Source of the DNA: Kalmusia sp. IMI 367209
Lineage: Eukaryota > Ascomycota > Dothideomycetes > Pleosporales > Didymosphaeriaceae
DNA: 64,000 nt
NCBI GenBank assembly: GCA_027946365.1
Contig: JAPEUQ010000018.1
Location: 558,001 to 622,000 of the forward strand
Direction of reading: 5' to 3'
Shown: piece after piece, positions 45,890 through 57,794 of the stretch
Numbering within the stretch: the first letter of the stretch is position 1
Layout of the letters: every line of letters begins with the position of its first letter
Position numbers and translations under genes: made by a program
The notes under the pieces: model-generated
What the model saw: the letters and a program-made list of their open reading frames with translations, nothing else
Told to the model about the DNA's origin: nothing
Database searches by the model: none

Positions 45890-46390
45890 TCACCCCCTCA
45901 CCGCCTGTACCAATCCCTCCAGCCAATCTTGATGACCCAGGAGCATTATGTTGGGCTTATCACTCGCCAACTTCTTGAAGACCGGACCGATCTGACTCTC
46001 CTGTGTCAAGACCCTGACCCTTTCCTTTTCAAGGTCTTCGACGATCCACGCATGATAAATCTCGAGTCCATCTTCAGTCTTGCTATACCAAGCGATCCTC
46101 CCTGCAATGCCTTGCTTTGGTGCAACGGACTCCTCAACCGTGCATGTCAAAGGCGGGAATCCAAATGTGCTAAATTTAAAGGCGTTGCCTTTCTCGAGAT
46201 GGGGGCCGGAATCGGGCGGGGTGATTTGTGCGCAGTTCTTGTAGTAAGATTCCCATTTTGAGATGTCGGCTAGTAGGCTCCAGATCTGTTGCGCGGAAAT
46301 CCCACGCGCGATGACCTCGTTGGAGACGAAATTGTCGGTCGTACCGGGGAGGAGACGCTCAGGCCATATGATGCTTGTTTGAGAAGTCAT
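45890..46390 (-). CDS. SRPBCC / polyketide cyclase-like ligand-binding protein
   Basis: Single exon, 166 aa. Helix-grip pattern: NEVIARGISAQQIWSLLADISKWESYYKNC at residues 23-52 (the first strand and helix of SRPBCC proteins, with DISKWESYY as the usual WxxWxxW-like turn), beta strands with GNAFKFSTFGFPPLTCTVEES, and YHAWIVEDLEKERVRVLTQESQIG. The C-terminal helix is HQDWLEGLVQAVRG. The family binds hydrophobic ligands or acts as small cyclases; neither substrate nor partner is evident. No signal peptide. Confidence 0.82.
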   Translation of the reverse strand: MTSQTSIIWPERLLPGTTDNFVSNEVIARGISAQQIWSLLADISKWESYYKNCAQITPPDSGPHLEKGNAFKFSTFGFPPLTCTVEESVAPKQGIAGRIAWYSKTEDGLEIYHAWIVEDLEKERVRVLTQESQIGPVFKKLASDKPNIMLLGHQDWLEGLVQAVRG

Positions 46391-47457
46391 AGCGAAGACG
46401 TTCTGTGTGAGAAGGTGTGGTGGGGATGTGAGAGAGAATTGTGATGAAATGATGATGTACTCGAACCAACAGAAGCGGGGTTCTAAAGACTTATAGAAAC
46501 AGCGACTGACGACTACGTACGTAAATCCTGGATAGCCTACTTATACTGTGGCAATTCCTCTGTAGGAAGAATTTTAATGACACCATTTTGGACTGATCAG
46601 TAACTGCAGGTACGACCTCAGCTTTATCAGCATTGTTGCTCGGTGCTATAGTCGGCTCTATTTATGGGTACTTCGTACAACGCCGATTAGCGCTAGTGAA
46701 GACGGCGGTCACAAAATAATATTTCCTCAACTGATTGATCAGCAATACGATGCAACTCACACCTACGACAATGTAGAATCTCAGAGACCTGGTTTTAAGC
46801 AACATGCAGAGCCGTTGGTATGTACGAAAGATCTACGGGCTGTCCATCTTTGAATTCTTGCGATTTGATGTACATTGACTCCCAAATACTGATAGTATGC
46901 GGTTTGATTGCTTCCTAGTACTCAATGCTAGAAAAGGGAGTTTGAGCTAGGGTGAGTCGAGCTCTGTCAGTAAAGGCTCGGGACTGATACTGCCGTCTTA
47001 GAACTAGAGCAGCTCCTTGCGCGATTGACTTCTAAAAAACAATTTAAAAGTACTGCCTGTTAGGTTACAAACGAATGAGAGGGTCGTGAATGCCCATTTT
47101 ATGCTTACTGTGAAATAAAATATCTCATCAACGATTGAAGAGAAAAGGGATTCCTATCACACATCAGTCTCGGCTGATTTTTTCAATGTACAGCATCAAA
47201 ATCTTCGGAATAGAGAAACATTTTCGTCATTGGGTACGTTCTGACATTGGAGCCCTAGAATAATTCTACCTAAAGCGTTGTACCAAGCCAATCAATCATA
47301 TCAACGAGAAATCCACAGCCAATGTGAGATCTTTGTTACCAATAGATGTCACACGCTCTCTTCACATGCACTCCAGGCTCAGCCTACGTATTAATCCAGC
47401 ACCATCTAGAGCGAAAGCCACCAAATAATCGACGCGAGCAATGTCAGCGAAGAGACA
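46391..47457. other. Intergenic
   Basis: More than 1 kb without a supportable ORF on either strand. Confidence 0.45.
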
Positions 47458-48419
47458 TCACAAGACATTGGCTGGGTCATCATAGATATCTGGCAAGCCC
47501 GGGCCATCGACCACCCTATGAACACCTAACATGTTCAAATCGCCGTCGCATTTGATGTAGATATAGTCGGGTGTGCGCTCGTGAGTTGCCTCTCCAGGAT
47601 CTTTCTCTCCGTTGAACAACATCCGTTCGCGCTTTTCGTTCCAGCAGATGTTTTCGAGAAGGAGGAAGAAAGCCTGACTCATCGAGGACAGCACTTCGTG
47701 AGCTTGCCCGAACAAGATATCTACAATCCTAAGAGAAACGATGGGCCGCTTTTGATTCACCATACCGGAACGATACTTGGTAGCGCGCTGAATGAGCTGG
47801 ACGATGACCTGACGCGTGGCGGTGTCGACGTGGGGAAAATACTCGTGAGTCTGCCATCGTAAGCATATTCGAATGGGCCGAGGCACCTTAGCACCATGTC
47901 ATACGTACCTTATGTCGAACAAGATCGCTAGTGAGATCCGGACCAAGAGGCAGGAATCTATTGTAGAAGTTGTGGAGGAACTCTGGCCTGTCCCACTGGA
48001 GGTCGATGTGGGGCGGCAACTCGAGGATCTCAGCCTTCAAGCGATCAACGAAGGGCGAGGCCTGCGCATAGTCTATGTTTAGCTACAACGAGGAATGCAC
48101 ACAATAGGCACAAACACTAGCGATGATGACAACGACGAAGCCTTATGGGAAATGTGAAAAGGCATGTGGGGCAAAGTAAGCCTACCTCTTGATGTACCTG
48201 ACGACAGGTTGCGAGAATCGCGACTGGTACGGTTTTTCCGTAGATAATGACGTCGAACTTTTCGTCAACATCGTCGTGCATAGCAGTAACTCCCGTGAGA
48301 TTGACCTGGACTTTGAAGCGAGAGATCGGAAGTCGCTCATACACCATGAGACGCAGCTCTTTCGGGAGACAGAGGAGCGGGAATGCGGGCGCGGGCCCCA
48401 AACACTTGGTTGGAGCCAT
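47458..48419 (-). CDS. F-box-like fungal hypothetical protein
   Basis: Three exons: 48419-48186, 48082-47909 and 47850-47458, all phase 0, 266 aa. Start MAPTKCLG at 48419; an upstream in-frame ATG at 48470 is possible. Residues 10-30 hold FPLLCLPKELRLMVYERLPI, the short F-box-like helix found in a large fungal family (often with CRQVHQE shortly after, present here as ATCRQVHQE). The remainder gives PPHIDLQWDRPEFLHNF and YFPHVDTATRQVIVQLIQRA. F-box proteins recruit substrates to SCF ligases through Skp1, but whether this degenerate motif binds Skp1 is unknown. Confidence 0.72.
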
Positions 48420-49280
48420 TTTAGTGTGGTGAGAGTGTAAAGATCGTGGAGCTTGTTTGTGAGTTGACATATGAGTGTGGGCCTAACTTATCTTGGTAAG
48501 GCGAGCTTTTTTACCACGTGACACGCTGCAGGCAGCAAAAGCAATGGTGAATTAAGACAACCAATAACTCACTGTGTTTTCCATAGCAGCATCTTAAGAT
48601 AGATACAGTTTTCTTAAAACAGATGCAGTTTGAAAACGAAATCCTCAACCTTCAAGCCGCTTGATGAGGGCTTGTTGTAAGGTTGCTTTCACCTGCGAAC
48701 GTGACTACTTATTTACGGCAATTGGAGTATATCGCAAGATTATTTGCATTTCTACTCAGATAGCATTGAGGTTTAATTGAAGATTCATATCATTGCAATG
48801 TGAGGATTCAGCGTGGAATGTTCTAGAGTGCTTCATTCGCTTCGCCTGGATGAAAGACTATACTGACCAAGAAATCAGTCCATCACTAGGCCGTTCGTGG
48901 ACCTACATACGTCAATGAAAACACAAGCTTGTAGTATCTCACAGAGGACTTTCTGGTGAGTGATTATGCTTACGTGTTGCGATATCCCATGCTAGGCTGA
49001 GCCGCTGTGGGGCTATGTCATTAGTACAGTCCTCGACGATGACCTTCTGTGTCGCGATTGATAATCGAGTCAACAATAAATCATTTGAGAGCCCCGGTAT
49101 CTACAGCTGCTGTCACTTACTATTAGTTCCATAGTTCCCATGGTTTGACTGAGGAACCGTCCGTGCGGGTTAGATGCACCGAGTTAGTAGCATTGCGATG
49201 GATGTAGCCGGTAGACTAGAGAGTTGTCATATTGGATCTGACAAGGCAATAAGCTAGCGATAGAAGTTCTACTACAGTCC
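48420..49280. other. Intergenic
   Basis: AT-rich, with no ORF supported; ends at the restored stop codon of the epimerase gene. Confidence 0.4.
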
Positions 49281-50230
49281 TTATTTTTCAGCTTCAATGA
49301 AGTCCTTAATTGTCTGCTCCAGGCTAACATCTTCGGCGAAACCCAAGCTTTTAGCTCTCGACGTATCATACTTCGCCGGCCAACTGAGCACGATCCTTTG
49401 TATTGTCTCGTCCCTCCTCTCTCTTTAACCAGATCCCTTGTCTCCTTCCCAGCGACCTTCTCCAAAGCCTCTAGAATCTCTCCACTAGTTGCAGTATAAC
49501 CTGGGAGGAGGACCGTGCGGAAGTGTCCAAATTTCTCTGCGGGAATGTTCATGGCATGTACAAGGTTGTGGGCTAATGTCCGCGGGGATGCCAGCCAGAT
49601 CCCAATATTCGGGTCCACGGGTAATTCACTTTCTTGTCCATGCACTGGCTCCCTCACAATGCCAGATACAAATGATGAAGCGGCAGCGGTAGGTGCTCCA
49701 GCGCGGACAAAAACAGTAGGTAATCGCACCACTCGACCGTCGATAAGACCCCTTCGTGAGTAATCGTTGACGAGGTATTCAATCATTAGCTTTTGTGTGC
49801 CGTACGAGCTTTCAGGCATTGGGACGATGTCTGTCTCGGTCGCCACATTCTCAACGGCCGCCCTTCCGAAGACAGCGCACGAGGATGTGAAAATAACTTT
49901 CGTTCCGGGTTTCTTTTCCCTGATCGTATCAAGCAGGCCACGGACGCTGTCGAAGTTGACCCGTAGGCCTAGCTCAAGATTTGCTTCTGAGCCGCTTGAC
50001 ATGATGCCATGGAGAATATAGACCGCATCTGGAGAGCGATCTATCAACGCTTCACGAGTTTTTGAACTAGTCAGATCTGCACCTATGCAGTCAACATCGG
50101 TAGATTTAGTTGGATTCCGAGGTGCCTGCACATCGGCTAGGACGAGTTCGGTGTTGGGAGAGGTCTCGATGAGCTTCTTTGCGAGCGTTTGGCCGACGAA
50201 GCCACCGGCACCCGTGATAATTACCCTCAT
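49281..50230 (-). CDS. Extended-SDR NAD(P)-dependent epimerase/dehydrogenase (erythronate dehydrogenase-like), frameshifted
   Basis: Single exon from the ATG at 50230. The Rossmann motif GAGGFVG lies at residues 7-13, then ASP-type LVLADVQAP, and the catalytic SSCAVFG plus YGTQK (YxxxK). VRLPTVFVRAG and WLASPRTLAHNLVHAM are typical of the NAD-dependent epimerase family that includes D-erythronate dehydrogenase (DenD). After LVKE the frame breaks: the current frame continues into RGGTRQYKG and runs past 49184, whereas the shifted frame gives DETIQRIVLSWPAKYDTSRAKSLGFAEDVSLEQTIKDFIEAEK and a stop at 49281, which is the family's usual ending. The lesion is at the CT-repeat 49415-49427: two extra bases or one missing. 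The intact length would be about 316 aa. Confidence 0.8.
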
Positions 50231-50630
50231 AGTGGATAGGAAGTCGTTAACAATATGATGTGTGTGAACGACCAGCCCAAAAGCCAAGTGGCGGTCATAC
50301 TTGTACCTAGAGGCACCAAAGAGGGGTAGTGAATAGTGGGGAATATGCACGGACCCTCTTGTCCCAGACCGGTACCTTCGGCGAAATCGCCGACTCCTGA
50401 TCCTGCTCTTTGCGTTGATCTCGGTGAGATAGTACCCGAGGTTTACATCGCACTGTAGGTGACCTGAGTATAAGAGAGGCGTTGACAACGATGCCTTGTG
50501 TCTAGGGAAGGAATGCGTCTTGCCCCGCACCTGCGCGAGAATCGCAATTATAAGACACGAAACACGAAGGTGATCGCTAATTACCCTTGAAAACAACAGA
50601 ATGGCCCACGGGACACAACTCGCCAAATAA
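50231..50630. other. Intergenic
   Basis: Between the divergent epimerase gene and the esterase remnant; the minus-strand open frame upstream of 50230 has no domain. Confidence 0.4.
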
Positions 50631-51340
50631 ATGTATATTTTCATCGTGCTGGTCTGGGCGACCTTGCAGAGAGAGTCTGTTCACAGTCTCACCATTGACA
50701 CATCGTTTGGCTGGACCAGTAACAGGCGTCACCGACGACACCGACCCAAATGTTGCCCAGTATCTCGGCATTCCCTATGCTGAGCCACCGGTCGGATCAA
50801 AAGATGGGCTCCCATCAATTTTCAAGTCGAGGGAGCTAAGCATCAATGTTACTGCCTTTGGCAATAGCTGCCCCCAATTCCTAAGCAACAAGACAACCGT
50901 ATAGACGGCAGACGCACCAAGATTCGGTATTCCTCCAAGCCCAACAGGGGGAGATTGTTTGTCCGTGAACATTTGGATACCCAAACAGCGCTGTGGAACA
51001 ACGGATCGGTATGCTGCTGGTGCATCCACGTTCCGATATCTTTACGCCGGCAACTTCAGCAATATTTCGCCGCAGCGGTGGGAAGGTGCGTATCCTGCAT
51101 GAAAACTACCTCTGATATTTGGAACCTTTGGAATTGCAAGAGGTAATTCGACTCCATTCAAAATCGAGGTTTCGGAGAAGATGCAGAACTATTACTCAGC
51201 GTTTGCAGAGGGTCCAGTGAATAAATTGTCGACACTTGGGTGGGAATTGTATGAGCCAGACGGCAATGCTGCTTTGTTTGGGAAATATGATGAAGTGTGT
51301 CAACCTATCTCAGAAGTGATTTAAGAAGCGCCATGTAATG
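50631..51340 (+). pseudogene. Carboxylesterase type B pseudogene
   Basis: Signal-peptide-like start MYIFIVLVWATL at 50631, then SLTIDTSFG; a shift brings the frame to GPVTGVTDDTDPNVAQYLGIPYAEPPVGS, the classic N-terminal esterase signature. Conserved RWAP after that is one frame away, so a compensating indel pair is present. The frame goes on to INVTAFGNSCPQFLSNKTTV, TAG (50902-50904), then TADAPRFGIPPS and DCLSVNIW. After about 51100 the catalytic core is missing, and the far C-terminus resumes with TPFKIEVSEKMQNYYSAF and STLGWELYEPDGNAALFGKYDE, ending at TAA. Total about 230 codons versus about 550 in the family: the Ser-Glu-His active site is gone. Confidence 0.78.
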
Positions 51341-51886
51341 TATAATGTGGAGAATTCAGATATAAGCATAAATTTGAATGTTGATGATTCAGCGCGAATG
51401 CTTAAGGTGGTCCTATCTTGTCAAGAACGTTATAGTTCTAGACCTCAATAATCCTGCCATTTAGTTTTACGACTGTAAATAAACATCTTGAAACTCTCAC
51501 ATCGTGCAGGCGAGCGTAGCGATGATGTTTTGGTCATGTGACCTGCAAGCCTGACGCAAGATGTGGAGTTCGCACATCATTGTCACCTGCACGTACTACT
51601 GTACAATACGGCCATTCATCATAGCGAACCAAACATGTATGCTAGCCTCGCGTTACCCATTATCACCTACCGCTAGCTTGGCACATTGAAGAGCAGCACG
51701 CCATGCAATGGTCTCGATGGTGACATGCGGAGACGAGGAGATAAGGGTTATCATGTTGAGATTAAAAGGACATGATCCTTCTTCAATTGAATACTTCGAT
51801 CATCTTCTTTTTATCCTATAGAATAGCGATTGATCTCCTAGAATATATCTTCGCTTCTACATAACATCAAAGCCCTGCTGCCTACA
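51341..51886. other. Intergenic
   Basis: Upstream of the dioxygenase gene. No ORF is seen. Confidence 0.4.
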
Positions 51887-53174
51887 ATGGCTCCACCAGC
51901 TGCCGATATTGACTTGGCTGTTCGCCCAGCAGATATTAATGTCACACCTAAAGTGCGAACCAAGATTGAGAGCGGATCCCGTTTAGAGAAACCGTTGAGT
52001 TCTTCTGGATCTCTGGAGCAATATGAGCACCTCAATGTTACGCCTATCATTGGAGAAGAATTTCCGAAGCTTCAACTTAGTGATATACTCTCCGATGATA
52101 CCAAGATTAGGGATCTTGCTATTCTCGGTACAGTTAGTTCATCCTTTAGTAGTGGCCTGTGCACTGACCAGATTACAGTGTCCCAGAGAGGAGTCGTCTT
52201 CTTTCGCAATCAAGACCTGAACATCGACGACCAGAAGGTACTCGGTCAGAAGCTCGGAGAGCTTACTGGAAAGCCTGAGACTTCTAAAGTTTGTCCATCC
52301 CTCTCAGGTTCTAACGATCAATGTAAACTGATCACTGAAAAAGTTACATCGCCATGCTCTAAGTAACAGCAAGCGTGGCATCGCTGTAGATGAGAACGGA
52401 AAGCTCGACGACGAGGTATCCGTCATCTCTTCTGAACAGAACCGCACATACTACAAAGACCGCTTTGGCTTCCGCTCCAAGCGCCTTGCCAGCGAAGGCT
52501 GGCATGCCGAGTAAGTCATTTCATAATGCGGACTTACTTAGACTCTTGTTAATGATATATCCTTCAGCATCACGTTCGAGCGAATTCCATCCGACTACGC
52601 CATTCTGAAGGTCCACACCCTTCCCGCCGACGGGGCCGGCGGCGATACCCTTTGGGCCTCCGGCTACGAAGCTTACGACCGTCTCTCCCCCATATGGCAG
52701 AAATTTGCCGAGAGCCTCACCGCAACGCATCATCAACCCAACTTCAACCGCGTAGCCAAGCAATTTGGCGCTAATCTCATCGATGGGGAGCGCGGTGCAC
52801 CCGAAAACACAGGTCTCGACTTCCAAGCTAGTCACCCGGTCGTGCGTACAAACCCCGTCACGGGTTGGAAGTCGCTGTTCGGAGCGGCGCATCAGCTTGA
52901 GCATGGGTGGATTGATGGCGTGACGGAGAGGGAGAGCGATATTATCAAAGCGTACTTCTTGCAGTTGATTACTGAGAACCATGATTTGCAGGTGAGATTT
53001 AGGTGGGCAAAGAACGACCTCGCAATTTGGGATAACAGGAGTGTGTTTCATACTGCGACGAATGATTATGCAGGGAAGAGGCAGGGGAACCGTGTAGTGA
53101 GCTTGGGAGAGAAACCTTTCTTTGACCCTAATTCTGTGTCGAGGAGGGAAGCTTTGGAGGGGACACTCTCTTGA
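51887..53174 (+). CDS. TauD/TfdA-family Fe(II)/2-oxoglutarate dioxygenase
   Basis: Four exons: 51887-52127, 52179-52288, 52344-52510 and 52568-53174; all phases close, 374 aa. Intron 1 is 51 nt and could be read through in frame; splicing at GTACAG...ATTACAG gives LVSQRGVVFFRNQDL, the conserved start of the fold. The iron triad is visible: HAD in GWHADITFE (exon 3/4 junction) with the distal His in NRSVFHTATNDY; the Arg of RFRWAKNDLAIWDNRSV region probably holds 2-oxoglutarate. Related fungal enzymes (yeast Jlp1-like) release sulfite from sulfonates such as taurine; others act on different substrates. The start is in the first exon after MAPPAADIDLA. It is bordered by the esterase remnant and a MFS permease gene. 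Confidence 0.9.
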
Positions 53175-53432
53175 ACGCTCTGAAGCGTCTGCTGATCAGT
53201 TGGTCCACTGATAAGCTCAAATTGTATCAAACATATAATGGTGTTCTTACTCAGTGCTACACCTCTCGTCCAGTGGGGCTAAAAGCAATGTCACTAGCCT
53301 AAGAACGGACTAGACTAGGCCCCCGCCAGAGCTATAGTATCTTTTCGACTTTACCACCTTCTGCGACACTGTAAAGCATATTGCGTCCTACTAGTACACC
53401 TCGTTATTTGAAATACCTATCGCTCTTCCGTA

Positions 53433-54515
53433 ATGTCTTCATTTCCATTTCTCCGACTCCCACGCGAACTCCGCAATCGCATCTACCACTTCGCACTCCT
53501 TAATCAACGTGCGCGCTTCTACGCCCGCTATCTCAAGCTTGAAGCTCACTACTTTTTCGACTCTTCTGAACACAGCTCCTTGAACGCAACTGATTTCCGC
53601 TGGCTGCACACCTCCCACCAGATCCTATCCGAAGGCCTCGACCATTTCTATCTCCACGCTAAGCTTGCAATTTACTCTGTAGATAGTCACGTGTGCTACG
53701 TCGAGCGTACGATTGATGGGTACTCGTCAATCTTCAACCTAGGTAAAATCAAGACCGCGGAGTTAAATTTGAGGATGGGAGAAGACTTTGTAAAACGGGA
53801 GGGTAAATGGTACAGCCAACTTGTGCCGCGGAGTAAAGAGAGGAGTTACAAATACGACGAGGACTTTTCCGAGTTATCGGAAACCATCCAGAGGTTGGAA
53901 CACTGCTCTTTAGAGACGTTGAAGCTCACCGTTTGGCTTTTTGAAACGAAGGATTATAAGAAACCTGGAAGAGCCAGTGCAGATGAAAGTCATGACTCAG
54001 ATGACTCATATTCGGAGGGCTACTGGAATTCGTACGGGTACAATTTAGCGGGACCAGAAGATAATGATGGATATCTGGTCGAATTTGAGTTTCTCAAGAA
54101 ATTGGGCTCACAATGGAAGAATGTCCAGATTGAGTATATTCCTACATATATGCTGCCGCGCTATGGCGATGCAGATCCGGTACCGGCAAATATCGTCGTA
54201 GTACCGATGATACAATATGGTCTGGTTGAAATTGCCAAATACTTGGTTGGCGGTGAAGGCTGGACTATCTGTGATGGTGTCGAAGATTTACACTGGGTAC
54301 TAGAAGTCAAGCGGCGACCAGTGCACGAGAGGACTCAGAAAGTAGAGCATCTTGGGTTGAAGAAATATCTGGCTGAGTGTGATAATTGTCACGAGAAAGA
54401 GGAGATATTTGTTCTACAACCGGATGAGGGAGACGACATGTATAGATTTGTGGGTGAGATGTGCAGACACCTCGTGAGTACAGACCGACCCAGAGATTAT
54501 TTATGCAGGCCTTGA
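53433..54515 (+). CDS. F-box-like fungal hypothetical protein
   Basis: Single exon, 360 aa. Residues 4-20 (FPFLRLPRELRNRIYHFALL) are the typical LPxELR-type F-box-like helix. The rest is rich in Asp, Tyr and Glu, including ASADESHDSDDSYSEGYW, which may be a disordered loop. A CDNCHEKEEI stretch near the C-terminus holds a CxxC. A GTGAGTACAG at about 54474 could be a donor near the end, but the present stop after DYLCRP is plausible. No named domain beyond the N-terminal motif. Confidence 0.72.
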   Translation: MSSFPFLRLPRELRNRIYHFALLNQRARFYARYLKLEAHYFFDSSEHSSLNATDFRWLHTSHQILSEGLDHFYLHAKLAIYSVDSHVCYVERTIDGYSSIFNLGKIKTAELNLRMGEDFVKREGKWYSQLVPRSKERSYKYDEDFSELSETIQRLEHCSLETLKLTVWLFETKDYKKPGRASADESHDSDDSYSEGYWNSYGYNLAGPEDNDGYLVEFEFLKKLGSQWKNVQIEYIPTYMLPRYGDADPVPANIVVVPMIQYGLVEIAKYLVGGEGWTICDGVEDLHWVLEVKRRPVHERTQKVEHLGLKKYLAECDNCHEKEEIFVLQPDEGDDMYRFVGEMCRHLVSTDRPRDYLCRP

Positions 54516-54641
54516 CGTTGGATCTACTAGGTAGCGTACGAAACGCCTACGATTCGCGGTGCCATGTAGTCTCGATGCGTTTCCAAGGCGACTCTAAAGA
54601 AAGCAAACAGCAAGACAAACAGCTTAGGCAGTATCTACGAC

Positions 54642-56563
54642 TCAGAGCTTGCGTTGCTTGATGAACGCGGTGGCAATGAAACCTAAGACGGAACACAACA
54701 GTGAAAAGACTAGTTTTACGAGTCAGTATGCAGTTTTTCTATGGCTTATCCACTACTTACCGTGAGTCCATGAGAGCGCGTTGACGTAAGAGTCGACAAC
54801 GATTCGAGAGATGTCAGGCTTCGTATGTTCGGCATAGTGGACATCAGAAACCGCACGTTCGATAATCTATATCCCTCGTCAGCAAACAATTCCAGGGTTT
54901 CAGGAACACGTGGCTTTACCTTCCACTTCTTATGACCCTCAAATCCCCCTTCGCTTAGCTTATGGTCGAGTATGACGCGTAACGATCCCTGTAATATAGC
55001 ACTACACGACGCCATACCGGTGACCCCGCCAATAGCACCGGCCAGATAGAGTGTCGATGCTGCAACCGCAGAATGAGCTGGATCGACTGAAGCTTGCACA
55101 CTGACAAAGAGCGTCGAGGCGACCACACCCATGGCGAAACCCCCAGGCATGATATACAGTGACTCCAGCCAATTAGTGTGCCCATGCCAGCGAAGGATGA
55201 CCAAGAGGTAAGCGCCGCATGCCGAGAGAATGGATAGAAGCGTGAGAGTCTTATACCGACCAGTACTGTGAGTGATAATTAAAAGCTGAGATAGACTAGG
55301 GTGTGATTATCGACATACCGTTTAATTACGACTCCAGCTAGTAACCCTCCGATAGCATTACCAGCCACGGCGGGGAAGAGATGTGCGCCTGCAACCGTAT
55401 TCGATGCTCTTGCAGTTACCTGGAAGTACAATGGAATTGCGAACATGAGCTGTGCACGTTAATTTTCACAATGAAATGACGCAATTGGCGTAAAGTGCAC
55501 TTACTCCGATTTGAGCCATTCCTTGTACAGTCCAGATCAAAAGCGAGAGCACGACTTCTTTGTTCCGAAACAACGATAGTGGGATGATCGGCTCTCGGGC
55601 AAATTTTGCTTCAGTAATAGCGAAAAGTACGCTAGATACACATGCCCCACCAAGCAAGCCAAATATCGCGGGATGAGACCATGGTAGGCGATCACCTCCT
55701 ATCTGCAAAGGTAGGAGGAAGGAGAGAATAGTGAGAGTCATGAAAAATGATCCTAGAAAGTCAATTCGAGCTAGTGCACTCCGTTTCATTTCGCTGAGTT
55801 CATCTAAAGTCGAGGAAGTATGAGTGGGAAGAATGATGGCGATTAGGATGACTGCGAGCGCAGCAGGTGGACTCTGTCCCAGGAATGACCAACGCCAGCC
55901 CACCGTGTCAGCGAGCCATCCTCCAAGTGGCCCTCCAATACTTCGACCAGTCGTTGCAGCGATGTTTACATATGAGCGCCAGGCGGCGACGTCTCGCAAG
56001 GGTACAAGATCAGTGATCAGTATTGAGACAAGGGCAGTCATGCCGGACGCTCCCAGTCCAGAAATAACGCGACCAAGTATAAGATGTGTCATAGACTGAC
56101 CAACACCGACAATGGTGCAGCCGACCGCAAATAAAACGTAAGCTACTAGCAGAAGCTTCTTGCGACCATAGATATCGCTCATCTTTCCGTGTATCGGCTG
56201 TATCGCGGCGGCAGCCAATCCGAAACTAGTAAGTAGCCAGCTCGAGTCGTGCAACGCATCGAATTCCGAGGCGATGATCGGGTGTGTGGCCATGAGTATC
56301 GAGCCGTCCGCATTTGAAATGAAAACTCCTATCAAGAGGACAAGCACAACTTGGCCGATTGATGACTGAGCAAAGCCTGTTGATAGTCCTGTTTCTTCGT
56401 CTGAAACCTTGCTCTTCTTTCTGGGAGATACGCTTTGCGTAGAAGCTGCGGTCGATTTAAGGCACGGTAAGGGGGGAGCATCGCCGGATGAAGTAGCTGC
56501 AATCGCTTCTGAGAGCAAAGGTGTACGCTCATTAGTTCCCGACGGCGCCTCGGTGGCAGCCAT
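54642..56563 (-). CDS. MFS transporter, vacuolar basic amino acid permease / DHA2-type
   Basis: Five exons: 56563-55505, 55449-55319, 55265-54920, 54866-54761 and 54709-54642; all phases close, 569 aa. Start MAATEAPSG at 56563; TTG at 56596 is not a credible start. About 70 N-terminal residues are cytosolic, with NERTPLLSEA, the dileucine/acidic motif common in vacuolar MFS proteins. Membrane spans follow from VVLVLLIGVFISNADGSILM; motif A-like GKMSDIYGRKKLLL lies after span 2; LGRVISGLGASGMTALVSIL and GGPLGGWLADTVGWRWSF (motif C-like) are intact. Fourteen spans fit the hydrophobic pattern. By family: a proton antiporter for drugs or basic amino acids, at the vacuole or plasma membrane. Confidence 0.88.
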
Positions 56564-57794
56564 AATGTCGTTTCGTGGTGACTTTGAAATGTTCAAATTA
56601 CTTGCAACGAGTTGGAAATAAGCATGTATTGTTATTGCGACGATGTGAGGATGTTTGGAGTGGGTGCATCGCGCAGCAAAGCCGCAGGCAATAGGTAAAT
56701 ACGTGGTTGACGCATCTTTATCGCTGTCTGAAATTTTTGCGTACTACTTGTAGCCTAGAACCGATCGTCCGGCGTTATGGTACTTGTCAGGATTGGTTTG
56801 CGCAAGACTCAGCGTGGGGTGGAGAAGCATGCATGTTGCAACCACTGGGCGGCATCGCGTCATCGGCAACGGCGAACGAATTGCACGGCATCAGGTACTC
56901 GATACGTACACTATTCAGCAACAGCCCACGGTACTTCCCGACGTGTATTCGATTTGACACTTTGTTGGTCAAGTAGGTGGCGACTGACAGAGGAATTGCT
57001 GGTGGGGTTGTGAACATGTGACGAGTGTTGCTATTTTCGGATTACGTAACATCAAACACTTCAATGTGTTCTCCTCCTGAATACCTCAAACATCTAGATA
57101 AAAGGCTAGTGTTCAACTGTATGTTCCCGAAATGGCCCAATCCGAAGCCCACTGTGACGGGTTTCTCGCTTCCAATGAATTGGCCAAATTTCCTGACTAC
57201 TACGCCGTGGAATACGCCATTGCGCCCCTTTGTTCATTTTGAAGCTATAACAGGATATTTATGTGGGCTCGACATGGGCCATTACCGATAAACGGCTCGG
57301 CATGAACATCGTCGACTCATATATTGTGAATCAAAGCACCACATCAGGATTCAAGCTTCTATAGAAGCATTACGTGGCCATGCATTGCTACGAAACCATC
57401 CATTCAGTACGAAAATGCAGTCGCATAACAAACGTTTTGTGGACCGTCCTTATTCATTCTGAGCTAAGTAGCCAGTGATGTGTCTTTAGATGACGATAGC
57501 TTAATTTTATCTTCGAGCAATGGAAATCATGACCATTGAATTGGCACAACATTTTCTAGCACAGATGAGCTTTGCCCTGTATCGACCTTTTCTGATATTT
57601 CCACTCGAGAGGTCAACGATGAAGCAGTAGTTCGAAGCAAGCTTCGGTGAGGCTACGGTCACGGATAGCGAATACGAGGGTCAGGAAGAGACAAAGAGAA
57701 TATCCAGGCGATTCAGTTGTATTTCGGATACCTAGCTTATCCGCTTTAGGTAATTTCCCACCGTGATGCACCTATGCACCTGATTGCTCTTACA
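56564..57794. other. Intergenic
   Basis: 1.2 kb with no supportable gene; short ORFs only on both strands. Confidence 0.45.

Noticed and set aside
55824..56099. Plus-strand frame inside the MFS gene
   Set aside because: Antisense shadow of the transporter exon.
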